Notes: generated by a model not told the origin, from the sequence alone. Counted from the first letter of the stretch, positions 51,092 to 61,587 are shown. The stretch: DNA of 64,000 nt from Chondrus crispus (GCF_000350225.1 NW_005179013.1:161753-225752), one strand, 5' to 3'. Made by a program: numbers and translations.

Positions 51092-53158
51092 ATCACTGTA
51101 TTTAATTTGGATTTCTATATACTCTGGATTCGAAAATAAACTGGTCCAGATTAATTGCGGTTTTGTATCTCGGCGCTCTTCTTATCATATCGCTTGGCGC
51201 CGGCGCGGGGCATTTCTCCAAAAATACAAAAAACGACGTGCGGATCTGCCATGAACCACAGTCTCGTCAGCGTATCGCAAAGAGTGCAGGCACGAGATTC
51301 TGACATTTCCCATCCCCGTCCACCATTGTTCCAACTATAATCAGCCCAAAATGCCGACCACTGGACCCATTGAACGGGCTCTGGCCGCTGCAATACAGCA
51401 GAGGTCTGCAACTCGAGTCCCAAATCTCCAGCGCGCAACGCTCTCTGAACCAGCGCTGCACCTTTCGACAACCCCAGATTTCCACTCAATTATGGTCAAC
51501 AGCCGCCAACCGCATTCTGTTTCTACGATAGCACAGCGCCGCTCGGTACTTAAATGGATGGTGGACGAGGTGGCCAAACATGGAGAGAAGAAGCTCGCGC
51601 CTAAGGCCATTCGCAAAATTTCCCATCTATTTACGGGCTCTTACAAAGCCAATCATGCTAAAGCCGTCCACTGGTGGAAGAATAGAGAGAAGTTAATGGA
51701 ACTGTCAGAGTCGGGAAGGCGCCTTGGGAATTTATCAGCCGTTACACACTACGGTCTCAAAAGGGTAAACTTTAAAGCAATGTCTGGGAGGGGACGCAAA
51801 AAAGCCGCGTGGGTCGTAGCTTTATACTCTGCACTCCTGGCAGAATTTGATCGATTGAACGCGCTGAATGTTAAACTAAGCCCTTCTTTCCTGGCTTGTA
51901 AGGCAAAATATTTGATACACAATGCAGACAGTGACTCCTTGTTTGCATCTTCAAATTTAATTGACGGTAAACCCGTTGTCGACAAGATAACGATTCGTTG
52001 GGTGCAGACATTTATGGATGTGCAAGGACTTTTGATTCGTCGTCAGGCGGGCAGTCTTGCCGATAGCCCCGAAAAGCAACTGTTTATTGAAAGAACAGTT
52101 GCCTTCCACCTGGGGACATTGAAGAGAGGTTTCGAGTCCGGCGATCTAAATGAAGGTCTAGTAGAGAATACCGACGAGACGCACTTTGTATTTAAAATGG
52201 ACAATGGCAGGACAGTTGGCTTTCGTGGCGATGAGAAAGTTAAATAATCGGATGTCGTCTCTGGCGACGAGGGTATTACCATGATGGTTCGAATTTCAAG
52301 TGGGGTGCAGGCAAGAATCGAGCCACCAATGCTGGTGTTTCAAAATCCAAACTCCTCTTACCCTATTAGAGGTGTTGAAGACAACGTACCTGGCGTCTGC
52401 TATCGGTCTGGAAAGAAGGGTTGGACGGACAACAGAGTGTTTCAGGCGTGGCTGTCGGAACCGAGGGCGATTAAGAAAGATAATTTCGGCAGAAAGCGAA
52501 TTTTATATGTAGACAACTGTTCCGGTCATAATGAGACGAACGCAGTTTTAAGGCTCTTGCTCGAAATCAATACAGAGTTACGCAAGTTGCCTGCAAATGC
52601 GACTGACTTAGTGCAGCCTGCCGATTCGTTTATTATCTCTAAAATTAAGGATGCATGGAGAAAGCGGTGGGACGAATATAAGGTTGGTTTGATGTCAAGG
52701 GGCGAGTGGATGGGGAGCAAAGAGGGTGCGAGCGGAAAGCTCAAAACTCCCGGGAAGCGGTTTTTCTTGAAGTTGGCATCAGATGCGGTTCAGGACGTCA
52801 ATGCGCAGAGAGACAAGAATGGATTGTCGTACGCGCGTAAGGCAATGATACGAACTGGAATGGCGATGAATGTCAACGGCGTCTGGGAAGAGAAACAGCT
52901 GTTTTCGAACCTACAGGCCATTATCGCGAAGCACGGCAATCACTTCAATGGTCAGCCAATCGAGTAGAGACAATAAATTACATTGGGCTGTAATCCTATC
53001 TCGCCCAATATTGAACTGAAAAATTAATCTGGTCCTGCCTATTTATGAACAACCCCCTAAATAATGTAGGTTCAAAAATACCGTGGACCAGATTATTTAC
53101 GGTGAAGCCTTAAAAAATCAGGTTCGTTAATAATCTGGTCCAAATTAAATACAGTGAT
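51092..53158 (+). mobile_element. pogo/Tc1-mariner-like element with both ends and TA duplication
   Basis: Inverted repeats start ATCACTGTATTTAATTTGGA at 51092 and, as the complement, at 53158. TA flanks both sides (51090-51091 and 53159-53160). Subterminal copies of TAATCTGGTCC/GGACCAGATTA lie at about 51,138, 53,026, 53,083 and 53,129. Length is 2,067 bp with one transposase gene. Apart from one stop codon it looks complete. Confidence 0.88.
51351..52967 (+). pseudogene. pogo-like DDE transposase with a single internal stop
   Basis: One frame of 538 codons, broken only by TAA at 52245-52247. The N-terminal HTH region (TIAQRRSVLKWMVDEV, then RKISHLFTGSY) should bind the ends. The catalytic triad is Asp in NTDETHFVFKMDNG, Asp in ILYVDNCSGHNE and Asp in ATDLVQPADSF. 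At the stop the decayed relative at 26,914-27,189 reads DVKYADVV, so a Tyr codon is expected there. The C-terminus (LSYARKAMIRTGMAMNVNGVWEE) is conserved between the two. It starts at 51351; ATG 51492 is an alternative. Confidence 0.85.
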
Positions 53159-53376
53159 TAGGTGTAGCTGTTTATAGTTGTATGTATAGTCCTTCAAAGT
53201 TCTACTTCATAAAAATTGTGCTCCTTTTGTTCTAAACTTGCGAAATTCCTAAGTTTTGTTTAAATTTTACTGTATAGAATTTGACCTTATATGAAGTCAA
53301 GAATGACCTCATATGAGGCAATGTGCCGGTCGTCTAGACACTAGCCCACACCATTGCACAATGTGTTACAAGTCGG
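53159..53376. repeat. Probable MITE end fragment
   Basis: CTCATATGAGGCAATGTGCC..GTCTAGACACTAG (about 53,302-53,343) resembles the right end of the MITE at 53,791-54,431 (CTCAAATGAGGCGCATTGTCC..TAGACACTAG). No matching left end was found. The rest is AT-rich without features. Confidence 0.45.
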
Positions 53377-53790
53377 TGATTACGGCGGCTGTCAGATTTG
53401 GGGGTGTCTTGAATTGATGTATTACTAGTTCCTGTGTTTGTTCGTGCGTTTTATGTGCTGTACTACCCATTACCTCCGAATCTGCACTCAGCTGTTCAAG
53501 GCTCATTGCTGCTTGCAGAAGCTGGAGTACAGGTTGTGACCGATCATCGAGACATATGGACTCAAATCAGTGGCCAGTTGTAGAAGCGCAGTAGGCAATC
53601 GAGACAGTTCATCCATCTAAAATAGGATGAGGTTCAGAGCATCAGAGTTATGGAGGTTATAGGACATTCGATCTCCAAACTTGCGGTCAACGTTTTCTTT
53701 ATACGTAAACCACCGTAAGCAGCCGAAAAAAGTCTTTAATTTCTATTCTATAATGGGCCAAGCAGGGAATGCCAGCAACACTTGCAGCTA

Positions 53791-54431
53791 GTGTCTATTG
53801 GACGGACGTTTTTGATCATGAGGATTTTTCCTGTCTGTCAGAGCATTAGAAAGACCCTCCTAAATACCGTGCATTCTAGGTGCCTTCAAGGGACTTGGAC
53901 ATTGTTTTTTACTCTTACTGTTAGAGCAAGGCAACCAGTGCGCTAATTTATAGCGCACATTTTTAGCCATGCAGCGCTCTAAAGAGTGCGCAACACAACA
54001 AGTGCGTCGCCATATGTGACGGCCCGCAAGGGGCCGAGTATTAGTTTTTCCCAAGTTTTTCGCCAAGACAAGGGGTCTGAAGCACGGCGCATATAGCACT
54101 CGAAAGATGATTGGTTATAGTGATTATGAAATATCGATGAATTCTGAGTGATCGCGTGCTATATCCATTTCTATCCTGCGCCAGGAAAGAAACGAATATA
54201 GAGATAGGTGCTTCCAGATAGCAACCGAAAAAAGCGATTAGCGCACCAGTTGACATGCCAACAGGGGAAAATCTCTAAAATTTCGAAATTTAGCGCACTG
54301 GTTGCCTTGCTCTTAGGAACGGCCCTCATGGGAATAAAAGAAAGGCGGCCTAATAGCAGTACGGCGCGGCAAAAAAGCCTCATACAGTATGAGGCGAAAT
54401 CCTCAAATGAGGCGCATTGTCCAATAGACAC
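53791..54431. mobile_element. Outer MITE, TA-flanked
   Basis: Terminal inverted repeats GTGTCTATTGGAC at 53791 and the complement ending at 54431, extending imperfectly into GAGGATTT blocks. TA flanks both sides. Copy A of the host unit is uninterrupted at the matching place (GCAGCTATAGATGC, 23,505-23,518), which proves an insertion. Removing the inner element leaves ~249 bp with no coding sequence. TA duplication suggests mobilisation by a Tc1/mariner-type transposase (inference). Confidence 0.85.
53924..54312. mobile_element. Inner MITE, TTA-flanked, nested in the outer one
   Basis: Perfect 23-bp inverted repeats beginning GAGCAAGGCAACCAGTG at both ends, flanked by TTA at 53921-53923 and 54313-54315. 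It is 389 bp and non-coding. A 3-bp TTA/TWA duplication is typical of PIF/Harbinger-type (Tourist-like) MITEs. It inserted after the outer element. Confidence 0.82.
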
Positions 54432-54800
54432 TAGAGATGCATCGAGATTTCGGGTGTCCATCTGGCCAACAATGCATCAGTGCCCGCCCATTCTGCGCTC
54501 CCATTCGCACTCAGCCACCGGCTAGCCAGCCCTGACCCTCGCAACTACCTGGATAACTTATCCCGTTTCCTATCCGTGTGCCGCACCTCACCTCTATCCC
54601 AAGCGGGCTGTACCTCCTTGTTGCCGCCTTGTTGGACGCGCGAAAGGCGCCGCGGGGGTGAGTCGCCCCGGCTACATTTGCTCGGCTTTAGAGTCTGAAT
54701 GACGCCGTAAACAGGCCCCGCGTGCAGCGTCCAACGCTGCGTTCCCCGGCCCCTTTGAATTGTCAAAGCGAGCATGCTGGGGCCGTACAAGCCCGGGCTG

Positions 54801-54808
54801 TATTTATA
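54801..54808 (+). promoter_or_regulatory. TATA-like box of the 631-codon gene, copy B
   Basis: TATTTATA 77 bases before the ATG, same context as in copy A. The MITE lies upstream of this core, so the basal promoter is undisturbed. Confidence 0.5.
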
Positions 54809-54884
54809 CCTTTGCAAGCCCTGCTCGTCCTAAATCGCCTCAGAAGTGCTGTAGCTGGGGTTTCCCGGTCCTCCTTTGCCTGCC

Positions 54885-56780
54885 ATGTTCGACCGCGAGA
54901 GCAAGCTCGCGCGGGAGCTCAAAACGCAGATGCGCGACTGCGTCAATGACCAGAAAGGGCCTGCTCTTATCGAGTCAGGCAAGCCGCTGGCCTTTCTGAG
55001 CTATGTCCAAATCCCACCTGCAAACCGGAGTAAGGGCAAGTCGTGGCCGGACAAGCTAGCGGCCGAGCTTGCGCACGTGCTGATCCACACCAATATCCGG
55101 TGCGTGTGGATGGACAAGATGAAGTACCCCGACATCGTCACGCTGGGCGTCGCGTCTGGGCTCAAGCCATACGCTTGCCCGCAGGGATACGTCATCGTGC
55201 GTGGAGCTTTCGGCCACCGCTACGCCCCGTACCACTTCGTCGCCTCGTGCGGCTCGTACATGGAGATGGTCGTGCAGCATGTCATGGAGATGCGCGAGGA
55301 GTACTTCACGCTGCGCTGGACCGCGTCCTCCCGCCTGTGGCCGTCGGCTGAGGTGGCCGTCGGAGTGATGCACGGCCGTATCCTCCCCACGCGCCCCACC
55401 GTGGACGCGTGCAAGCTCCTTCTCGACGTGCTCAAACGTGCCATCGCCAAGCTCAACTCGCCCGACAGTACAGTGGAGAAAGACATGGGCTTCTCCTGTT
55501 TCCGCAAGAGCGTCCGCTGCAAGGCGTGCGGACACAAGAACCGTATCCCGGACGAGGTCGACTGGAAGGCCGTATGTACAGGCGTCATTGTGATCCGCGA
55601 CCGTGTGCAGACTTGGCTCAACATGATTGTGAATTGCAACGGCGGCGTTGCCGGCCGTTTCCTCACAGACTACATCGTGGGCCCGATGTGGACGGCCGAC
55701 TGCTACGAGGAGAAAGATCGCGTCCCCGTAGCCTCGCTCACACATTTTCTATGGCTACAGGCCGGTAGAGGCGGCACGGAGCTGGCGCGTCACTTGGAAA
55801 AGCTGGTTAACAAGCCTGAGGCCCTCACAAAACGGTTGCTCGCGTGCGTCGGGCCGCGGCGGCACCCACGCTTCTGGTACGAGACGTACGAGAAGATGAT
55901 CGACCGCATCGTGGTGCAGCTCACGCTCTCGAAGAGCACAAAGCACGGGACGCAGACCGACGAGTGGGCTAATGCCGTGTGGTTCTACCCTACGGAGGGC
56001 GCGGGCTTTTTCGGTGACTTGACGTTTTCACCAGGCAAGAAGCTCGTCATGGACGCATTCCGCGAGGAGGCAGATGTTGACGCTATAGAGTTCTCTGCAG
56101 AAATTATCGTGAACCAGCAACGTTCCCTATGGCCAGTGGTCGGCGGCACACTGCCATGGTACTTTACCGAGTGCGAGGGCGAGGAAGTGGTGCTAGTGCC
56201 CGCGATGCACGCCCCCAAGATGCTTTTCGGGCAGCTTATGGGGCAGCAACTCGGAAAGCTGCAGTACGTGCTGGAGGCGGAGATGCCTGCCAACCAGCTG
56301 GTCGTACAGATCCCGATCGGCGGCATCATCAAGACGGTGACATTCTCGCGCGCCGAACAGGAACTCTACTACATTGCATTCGTGATGAAAGGCGAGCGTC
56401 TGTCACTCCGCGCGATGCGCCCGTGTCACTCGTCGGTCAACAAGAGCTGGTGCAATATCGAGCCCACGAGCGTAGTGTATCGCGCACAAGGGCACACGCC
56501 CGAGCAGGGCACGATGTACGGTGCCAATGGGATGCCGCGCGACTACCGCGACATGTACAAAACGTGGGCCGGCCAGGCTGGCTTCCGGCTCCTCGGCGTG
56601 CTCGACCGGCGGGCCGTGTTCGACGAGAGTCTTGAAGTGGGCGGCGGCGCGGCGGGAAACCCTGAACGCAGATCCGTCGGGTGGAACTGGCTCCCCGTCC
56701 CCGACCAGGAGTCGGCCATCGGGAAGATCGACCCGCGCGTAGTCCGTGTGCTCTCCGCGTGGAAAGAGGTGTGGCTATGA
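54885..56780 (+). CDS. Uncharacterised protein, copy B; possible HET/TIR-like N-terminal fold
   Basis: An intact 631-residue paralogue of the protein at 23,962-25,857, about 92% identical by eye (roughly 50 replacements, no gaps). The three HET-like motifs (AFLSY; RCVWMDKMKYPD; SRLWPSAEVAV) and the CKACG pair are unchanged. Replacements cluster at residues 14-68, 136-141 and 185-230 and change charge often (for example Glu to Lys). In the stretches I compared, amino-acid changes outnumber silent ones, so constraint looks weak or selection favours change. The start is the ATG at 54885. The nested MITEs lie about 450 bp upstream and could alter expression. Confidence 0.75.
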   Translation: MFDRESKLARELKTQMRDCVNDQKGPALIESGKPLAFLSYVQIPPANRSKGKSWPDKLAAELAHVLIHTNIRCVWMDKMKYPDIVTLGVASGLKPYACPQGYVIVRGAFGHRYAPYHFVASCGSYMEMVVQHVMEMREEYFTLRWTASSRLWPSAEVAVGVMHGRILPTRPTVDACKLLLDVLKRAIAKLNSPDSTVEKDMGFSCFRKSVRCKACGHKNRIPDEVDWKAVCTGVIVIRDRVQTWLNMIVNCNGGVAGRFLTDYIVGPMWTADCYEEKDRVPVASLTHFLWLQAGRGGTELARHLEKLVNKPEALTKRLLACVGPRRHPRFWYETYEKMIDRIVVQLTLSKSTKHGTQTDEWANAVWFYPTEGAGFFGDLTFSPGKKLVMDAFREEADVDAIEFSAEIIVNQQRSLWPVVGGTLPWYFTECEGEEVVLVPAMHAPKMLFGQLMGQQLGKLQYVLEAEMPANQLVVQIPIGGIIKTVTFSRAEQELYYIAFVMKGERLSLRAMRPCHSSVNKSWCNIEPTSVVYRAQGHTPEQGTMYGANGMPRDYRDMYKTWAGQAGFRLLGVLDRRAVFDESLEVGGGAAGNPERRSVGWNWLPVPDQESAIGKIDPRVVRVLSAWKEVWL

Positions 56781-56940
56781 GGGGAGAGGCTATGAGGGAG
56801 AAGAGAGTGCTCCAGCTCGGAGCGGGCGCGACATGAGATGTGACTAGCAGCCAGAATATGTAGGATGGCACTTTTCACGGTGCCAGCCAGTCGGCGCATT
56901 TGCAGGGGCTTTCAACACGGCGCACGCGAACTGTACCCGA

Positions 56941-56964
56941 AGGGTACCCTTCGAAGGGTACCCT
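56941..56964. repeat. 24-bp perfect palindrome at the right border of copy B
   Basis: AGGGTACCCT, TCGA, AGGGTACCCT reads the same on both strands. It starts six bases after the end of the duplicated unit. A second near-palindrome around TACTGTAGCTACAGTA follows (56,970-56,999). Confidence 0.8.
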
Positions 56965-58911
56965 GCGCATACTGTACTGTAGCTACAGTACGTACAGTAG
57001 GTGGTCAGGTCTATAGACCACGAAGATGTACTACTTTCCACCGCGTTCCGGTCTCCATGAATCTCCTAAATGTCGTGTCTTCCCCCGAATATCGCCTTTC
57101 TCCCTCCGTAGACTTCCGCCCAGCATTTCTACTGCTCGCTGCTGACCGGGCCCAAGCCCCATATCTCCAGCCTTAACGTGCCTTGTCTAGCCTCGCGCAT
57201 ATCCGTTAGTCTGTTGCTCCACCGCCACCGCTACTCCTGCTCTCCCCCTCTTCCTCGAAAGTCCTTCCCTCCTGCTCCTCTTCCGTACTGGAGCCGTGCA
57301 GGGCGTGCAGTCGTGCACCTTCCGTGTTTGCCTTCCCAGCACCACGTGCGCGCGGCGTGCGTCCCCACGTTGCGTGAAAGAGGCTTGATTTTGGGTGGAT
57401 GGTCGCCGATCGCACGAAGTACGTGTGCGCGAGGGCGGGGCTGGAAAGGGAAAGCGCCATGTATCCGCAGGTCAACAAAAAGGAAGCTGGGTGGCTACCG
57501 TGCAGCCAGGGTGAGGCGTTTCACAACATGACGAGACGTCGCAGCGTGGAAGTTGAGGGTCATCGTGGAGGACTGGCGCGTCAGGAGGTGCGGGGATTGA
57601 GTGTCGTCGGGGGACCGTTGTGGCAGAAATTGCGTTTAGGGATAGAGTGTTCTCAACGGGGGGCATGTGTCGGCGGGGCGGGGAGGCCGGAGGAGAGGGC
57701 GTGCGAGTTGGACTGGACAATTAGGCCCATTGCAAGTTTGTGCAGCAGAGACGACGACGCCGAGAAAATTTACTCTTCTGTGAGAGGTAAAGAGACTGGG
57801 GACGCCTCGGGAGAGGAACTATTTGTGAACCGCAGCCCTTTCTGTGCGTTGGTGCACTTCGCCGTTGGAGTTTTTGATGTTCGATCCAGCACTCATAAAT
57901 GGCGTTTTCAAAAGTGCCCTCCTCATCCCAAAAAGTGTTACCTTACACATAAGCCACGTAGCCCAGCGTTTACGTGACAACGCTAACAGTCGTCGTACAC
58001 CTTAAGTGTAGGGCGACGGCTCCCCCCCCCCCCCCCGGAATAAATGGTTATCGGGTTCAGAGTATCAAAAAGTGCGATACGGATATTGACGTATTCCAAC
58101 TTTTCAGTACTCTCATAATCTACGATCCAGCACTCAGCACCGCTTGTCCCAAAAAATGCTGAAAATAACTTTAATTCTGATGAATCGTAATCCTCATGGG
58201 GTCGTCTTTACTCGTCGTCGCCGTCTCATGGGTCTAAGTACCGCGAATCACAGACTGTAATGCGGACAGTCTGTCCTTGCGGTCCGTCAAATTCCCCAAT
58301 CAAGGTTGATGTTGGTGACGCCTTTACATCACTACACATTCTTTCAAGAGCATTGATGTTTGTACTTAAATCGTGAACAATTTGTTGACGCCTGAAGTCG
58401 TCACGAACCGGAGCATAGGGATAGGGGTACTCTTCGACCCAGGGAGGAAGAATTGAGGTGTAGAACTGTACCTTCAACAACCAGCAAGGCACCACGCTGG
58501 CAAGATTGAAGTTATCATATGTTTTCTGTGCCAGGCAGTTCTATTGGCTCTACATCGGTGTGGTGACTGTAATCCACAGAAAACCGGTCTACTGTTGCCC
58601 ATATCAATTCTCCTCGCGAGAACTGCTGTGCCGACTGCGAAACAACCTGTCTGCCTGTGCGGCCAGGCATTTTTTAAAAATTTCCCTTTTTAAAATATTT
58701 AGGAGTTAACATTTTATTTTATTTTATTTTATAATCTTTATCTCAAAATCGTTCATGCAATCTGACTTAAGCCTCCTCTCGCATCCAAAGCCGGCTCTCT
58801 AACATTATACCCCTCCGTAGTCATTTCCGTCACTGCTAGAACCGCAGCCCTCTTTGCAACCCTGTGGCACGAACTCTGTCCTTTATTCAATCACATTCAT
58901 GTTCTGATTTC
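56965..58911. other. Intergenic, no supported gene
   Basis: A plus-strand frame at 57,399-57,977 (192 codons, Arg/Gly/Cys-rich) and a minus-strand Pro/Ser-rich frame at 57,472-57,720 overlap each other; neither resembles a family. A minus-strand frame at 58,226-58,495 (ILPPWVEEYPYPYAPVRDDFRR..) looks more protein-like but is unassigned. A 15-nt poly-C run lies at 58,022-58,036. The stretch at 58,670-58,740 is AT-rich (ATTTTATTTTATTTTAT), near the 3' end of the HEAT-repeat gene. Confidence 0.45.
58022..58036 (+). repeat. 15-nt poly-C tract
   Basis: Fifteen consecutive C residues in non-coding sequence, the third long C or G run in the window. Confidence 0.85.
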
Positions 58912-61587
58912 TCATCCTTCCGTCCACGACACGCTCCGTTTATACATGCGCTTCGAATCGCGGTTGGACAGTCGCCCATTGTTCACTTGTCTATCCTGAC
59001 CTTTCTTCTCACCGTCAGGTTCTACGCCCCTGTCATCAAACACTCTACTGGGCGAAAAGTGCCTGGTTATCTGCATTTCTTCACGGCGTGTACGCCAGTT
59101 TGTTAGACTCAAACTGGAAAAGCTTCTGCTGCTCCAACTGCCCGTGCTACTGCTTGTGGAGCGATTTGACTGCGTTGTGGCAGATGACGTCCGTTTACGG
59201 CCGGGAAAGGAGAGTCCTTCTTGCGCTCTACGCTTTTCGAAGCGCTCGGACGCGAAGGACCTTGCGATCTTGCGAGGGAGACGGTCCCCTTGGCGATTTA
59301 CAAAAATTGTACTCCGGACTCGGCGTCCGCGCCAGGAATTGCCAAGACTCATTTCTGATTTCAGTCCTTGAAACGAGATGGTATGGCTCGGCAACAGTTT
59401 CGAGTCAACATCCAACTTGTAGTCCTGTAACTCTTGCCTCAAACGAGCACTGTCGTCAACGGAGCTTGACTTGTCCTGAGACAGCATGAGAGATGCCCGT
59501 GCAGGGAAATCCGTCATTGCGCTTTGCACGGGCTGGGAGGAATCGCTCTTGAGAGCATCAACGACGTCAGCAAACTGTGGCATTCTCTTACATGCAATGA
59601 CCACTCTATGCAACGTTTCTGCCACCTTCAATCGGACGTAAGCAGAATCGTCGGCAGCTAGGGCAAAGAAGTGAGGCGCAAAGAGCTCGCAGTAGAAGCG
59701 TGCAGAGAATACTTGACATGCATTAGCAAGAGTATCCACAAGAGGTAACTGCCTCTTCTGCCCGTTTATACGTGCATTGAAACAGAAATCAGAAATGAGC
59801 TTCTTCTGATTCGGGATGTCTAGCGTTGCACGGATCAACTTCAAGAATGCTGTTCCAGCAGCATTCCTTACTGCGGCGCTCTGACTCCCGAGAAGACGGG
59901 ACAGCAATTCAACCATCCTGTGCTTTTCTTGAAACGTCAGGGACTGGGCAGCCAACCCCACCTCAATTGAAACTGTTTCGGCTCTCACTAGGCCTTCGGG
60001 CGTATCATACTCATCAGAGCATAATACTCGCAAATTCAGGATAGGTAAATTGCAGACCTCACTGAGCACATCGAGGGTCACATGTAGCTTTGAGATAAAA
60101 GCGTGACGAACCTCAGATGATTCGTCCGTCAAAAACCCATTTGCTATATCGCAAATTTCCCTCTTACGCTCTCCGACGAGGTAGCCGACAGAGTTGTGGA
60201 AAACATTGGCCAAAGCCACTCTCACTTGCACTTCCGAATCAATGGCCATGCGTCGGATTACTGAAATCAATGTACGCATCCGTCGTTGTCGGATTCTTTT
60301 TGAAGGGTGAAACAAAAGAACAGCGACAGATGGGAGGTGAGTGGCGCAGTTTGTCCTAATATGAGGGTTGGCTGATGAAGACAAGATCTGGAGAACTTGT
60401 AGATAGCTCGAGTCTTCTTCTTCGCTCGAAAAGAGAGAGAGGATGGTGGAAATATGCTCTGAGATTTTAAGTAGGAGATCGGATGAATGTCCTTGTTGGG
60501 AGTTAGCCCCTTCGTTTTTCTCCAGAACAAAGTCGACAACACGTCTACTCAACGTGAGAGCATGCCGACTTGCCTTTCCCTCTCGCATTGCAAAGCGAGA
60601 GAGTATTATCGCCGCTTCAAGTGCATTTTGGAGCACCGCAGTACGAATCTGCTCATCTACATGTCTCTTGGGCATACTTTTGAAACCTCGTTCCAGTGCG
60701 TTGGCCAGGGATCCGTGTGAAAGCCCCTTTTCTCTTCCAGATCCATCCATTGTTTGATCTATTTCTCCTCGATCAGCCTGTTGTATTGATGGAGTCCATA
60801 TCCACACGATTTCTCGCCATACTCGCTCATTTAGGTACGATTGGGACCTTCCTGCTTCCGCCATCGACGATAAGGCATGTGCAAATTGTTGGCATACAAA
60901 ACCAGATAGTCGCCATTGGACCTTTTGAACGGCGAGGAAGAGGGTCAGTACTCTTGTAGAGATCTCTAGCGCAAAAAAGGTAGGGGCCATTTCGAGGGTG
61001 GTGATACCGCAAAGAAGATTCGTTGCACCCTTGATTTTAGCATCTCGGATCTCATGGGCCTTTGCAGATTTCACTGGGGCACAGATTTGGTCATAGAATT
61101 TGACCATTGAAATAAGATCGTGCCTACTCCATTCTGTCTTAGGGATATTCATGAAGAGTATATGGCTATACAGTTCTATCAACTGTGACAAAGTAGATGA
61201 GCTTAAGTCTGCGGCTCCCACAAGTGACTTGTCCAGAGTGCACACCATAATTTGCATAGCGACTGTGCAGAGTTCTTTGGAAAGGTCAACTGAGAGGTCG
61301 TCAAGACCTTCTGATAAAAGCGTTCGCGCTATTGAGATTTGAAGAGAAGAAAAGCATTGTTTCAAAACATGAAGCATCGTCGGCACGCAGTACAACAAAT
61401 ATTCAGACCGACGCTGCCGCCCGAGAGTTTTTAAATAGGGTATCATCGTAATCCTCTCCTCGTCGCACGAATTTTGAAACGATGACATAAACTCCTGTGC
61501 ATTGGTAGACCTATCGGAGTTAGCTGGATAGGATTCAGATAGGCCATTCTCAAAGGGTGTGTCCGAGACAAAATTAGCGTCTGACAT
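58912..61587 (-). CDS. HEAT-repeat protein, possibly PP4R1/PP2A-A-like
   Basis: An intact 891-residue frame without visible introns, starting ATG 61587. From about residue 100 to 690 it is a series of paired amphipathic helices with HEAT signatures, for example NPHIRTNCATHLPSVAVLLF, DSEVQVRVALANVFHNSVGY, ESSEVRHAFISKLHVTLDVL, SAAVRNAAGTAFLKLIRATL and DSAYVRLKVAETLHRVVIAC. The D-S/E-x-V-R pattern resembles PP2A scaffold and PP4R1-type subunits, which hold a phosphatase catalytic subunit. That assignment is tentative. The last ~150 residues are basic and Ser-rich (SSSTGSWSSRSFSS) and probably disordered, a possible phosphorylation region. The first ~30 residues are also unstructured. Confidence 0.8.
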   Translation of the reverse strand: MSDANFVSDTPFENGLSESYPANSDRSTNAQEFMSSFQNSCDEERITMIPYLKTLGRQRRSEYLLYCVPTMLHVLKQCFSSLQISIARTLLSEGLDDLSVDLSKELCTVAMQIMVCTLDKSLVGAADLSSSTLSQLIELYSHILFMNIPKTEWSRHDLISMVKFYDQICAPVKSAKAHEIRDAKIKGATNLLCGITTLEMAPTFFALEISTRVLTLFLAVQKVQWRLSGFVCQQFAHALSSMAEAGRSQSYLNERVWREIVWIWTPSIQQADRGEIDQTMDGSGREKGLSHGSLANALERGFKSMPKRHVDEQIRTAVLQNALEAAIILSRFAMREGKASRHALTLSRRVVDFVLEKNEGANSQQGHSSDLLLKISEHISTILSLFSSEEEDSSYLQVLQILSSSANPHIRTNCATHLPSVAVLLFHPSKRIRQRRMRTLISVIRRMAIDSEVQVRVALANVFHNSVGYLVGERKREICDIANGFLTDESSEVRHAFISKLHVTLDVLSEVCNLPILNLRVLCSDEYDTPEGLVRAETVSIEVGLAAQSLTFQEKHRMVELLSRLLGSQSAAVRNAAGTAFLKLIRATLDIPNQKKLISDFCFNARINGQKRQLPLVDTLANACQVFSARFYCELFAPHFFALAADDSAYVRLKVAETLHRVVIACKRMPQFADVVDALKSDSSQPVQSAMTDFPARASLMLSQDKSSSVDDSARLRQELQDYKLDVDSKLLPSHTISFQGLKSEMSLGNSWRGRRVRSTIFVNRQGDRLPRKIARSFASERFEKRRAQEGLSFPGRKRTSSATTQSNRSTSSSTGSWSSRSFSSLSLTNWRTRREEMQITRHFSPSRVFDDRGVEPDGEKKGQDRQVNNGRLSNRDSKRMYKRSVSWTEG

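Larger units (their letters stand above)
53377..56934 (+). repeat. 2.9-kb duplicated unit, copy B (with MITE insertion)
   Basis: The same unit as 23,096-26,002, in the same orientation, plus a 641-bp insertion at 53,791-54,431. Without the insertion the two copies have nearly equal length. It starts GTGATTACGG and ends GCGAACTGTAC, followed here by a palindrome cluster absent beside copy A. Confidence 0.8.
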
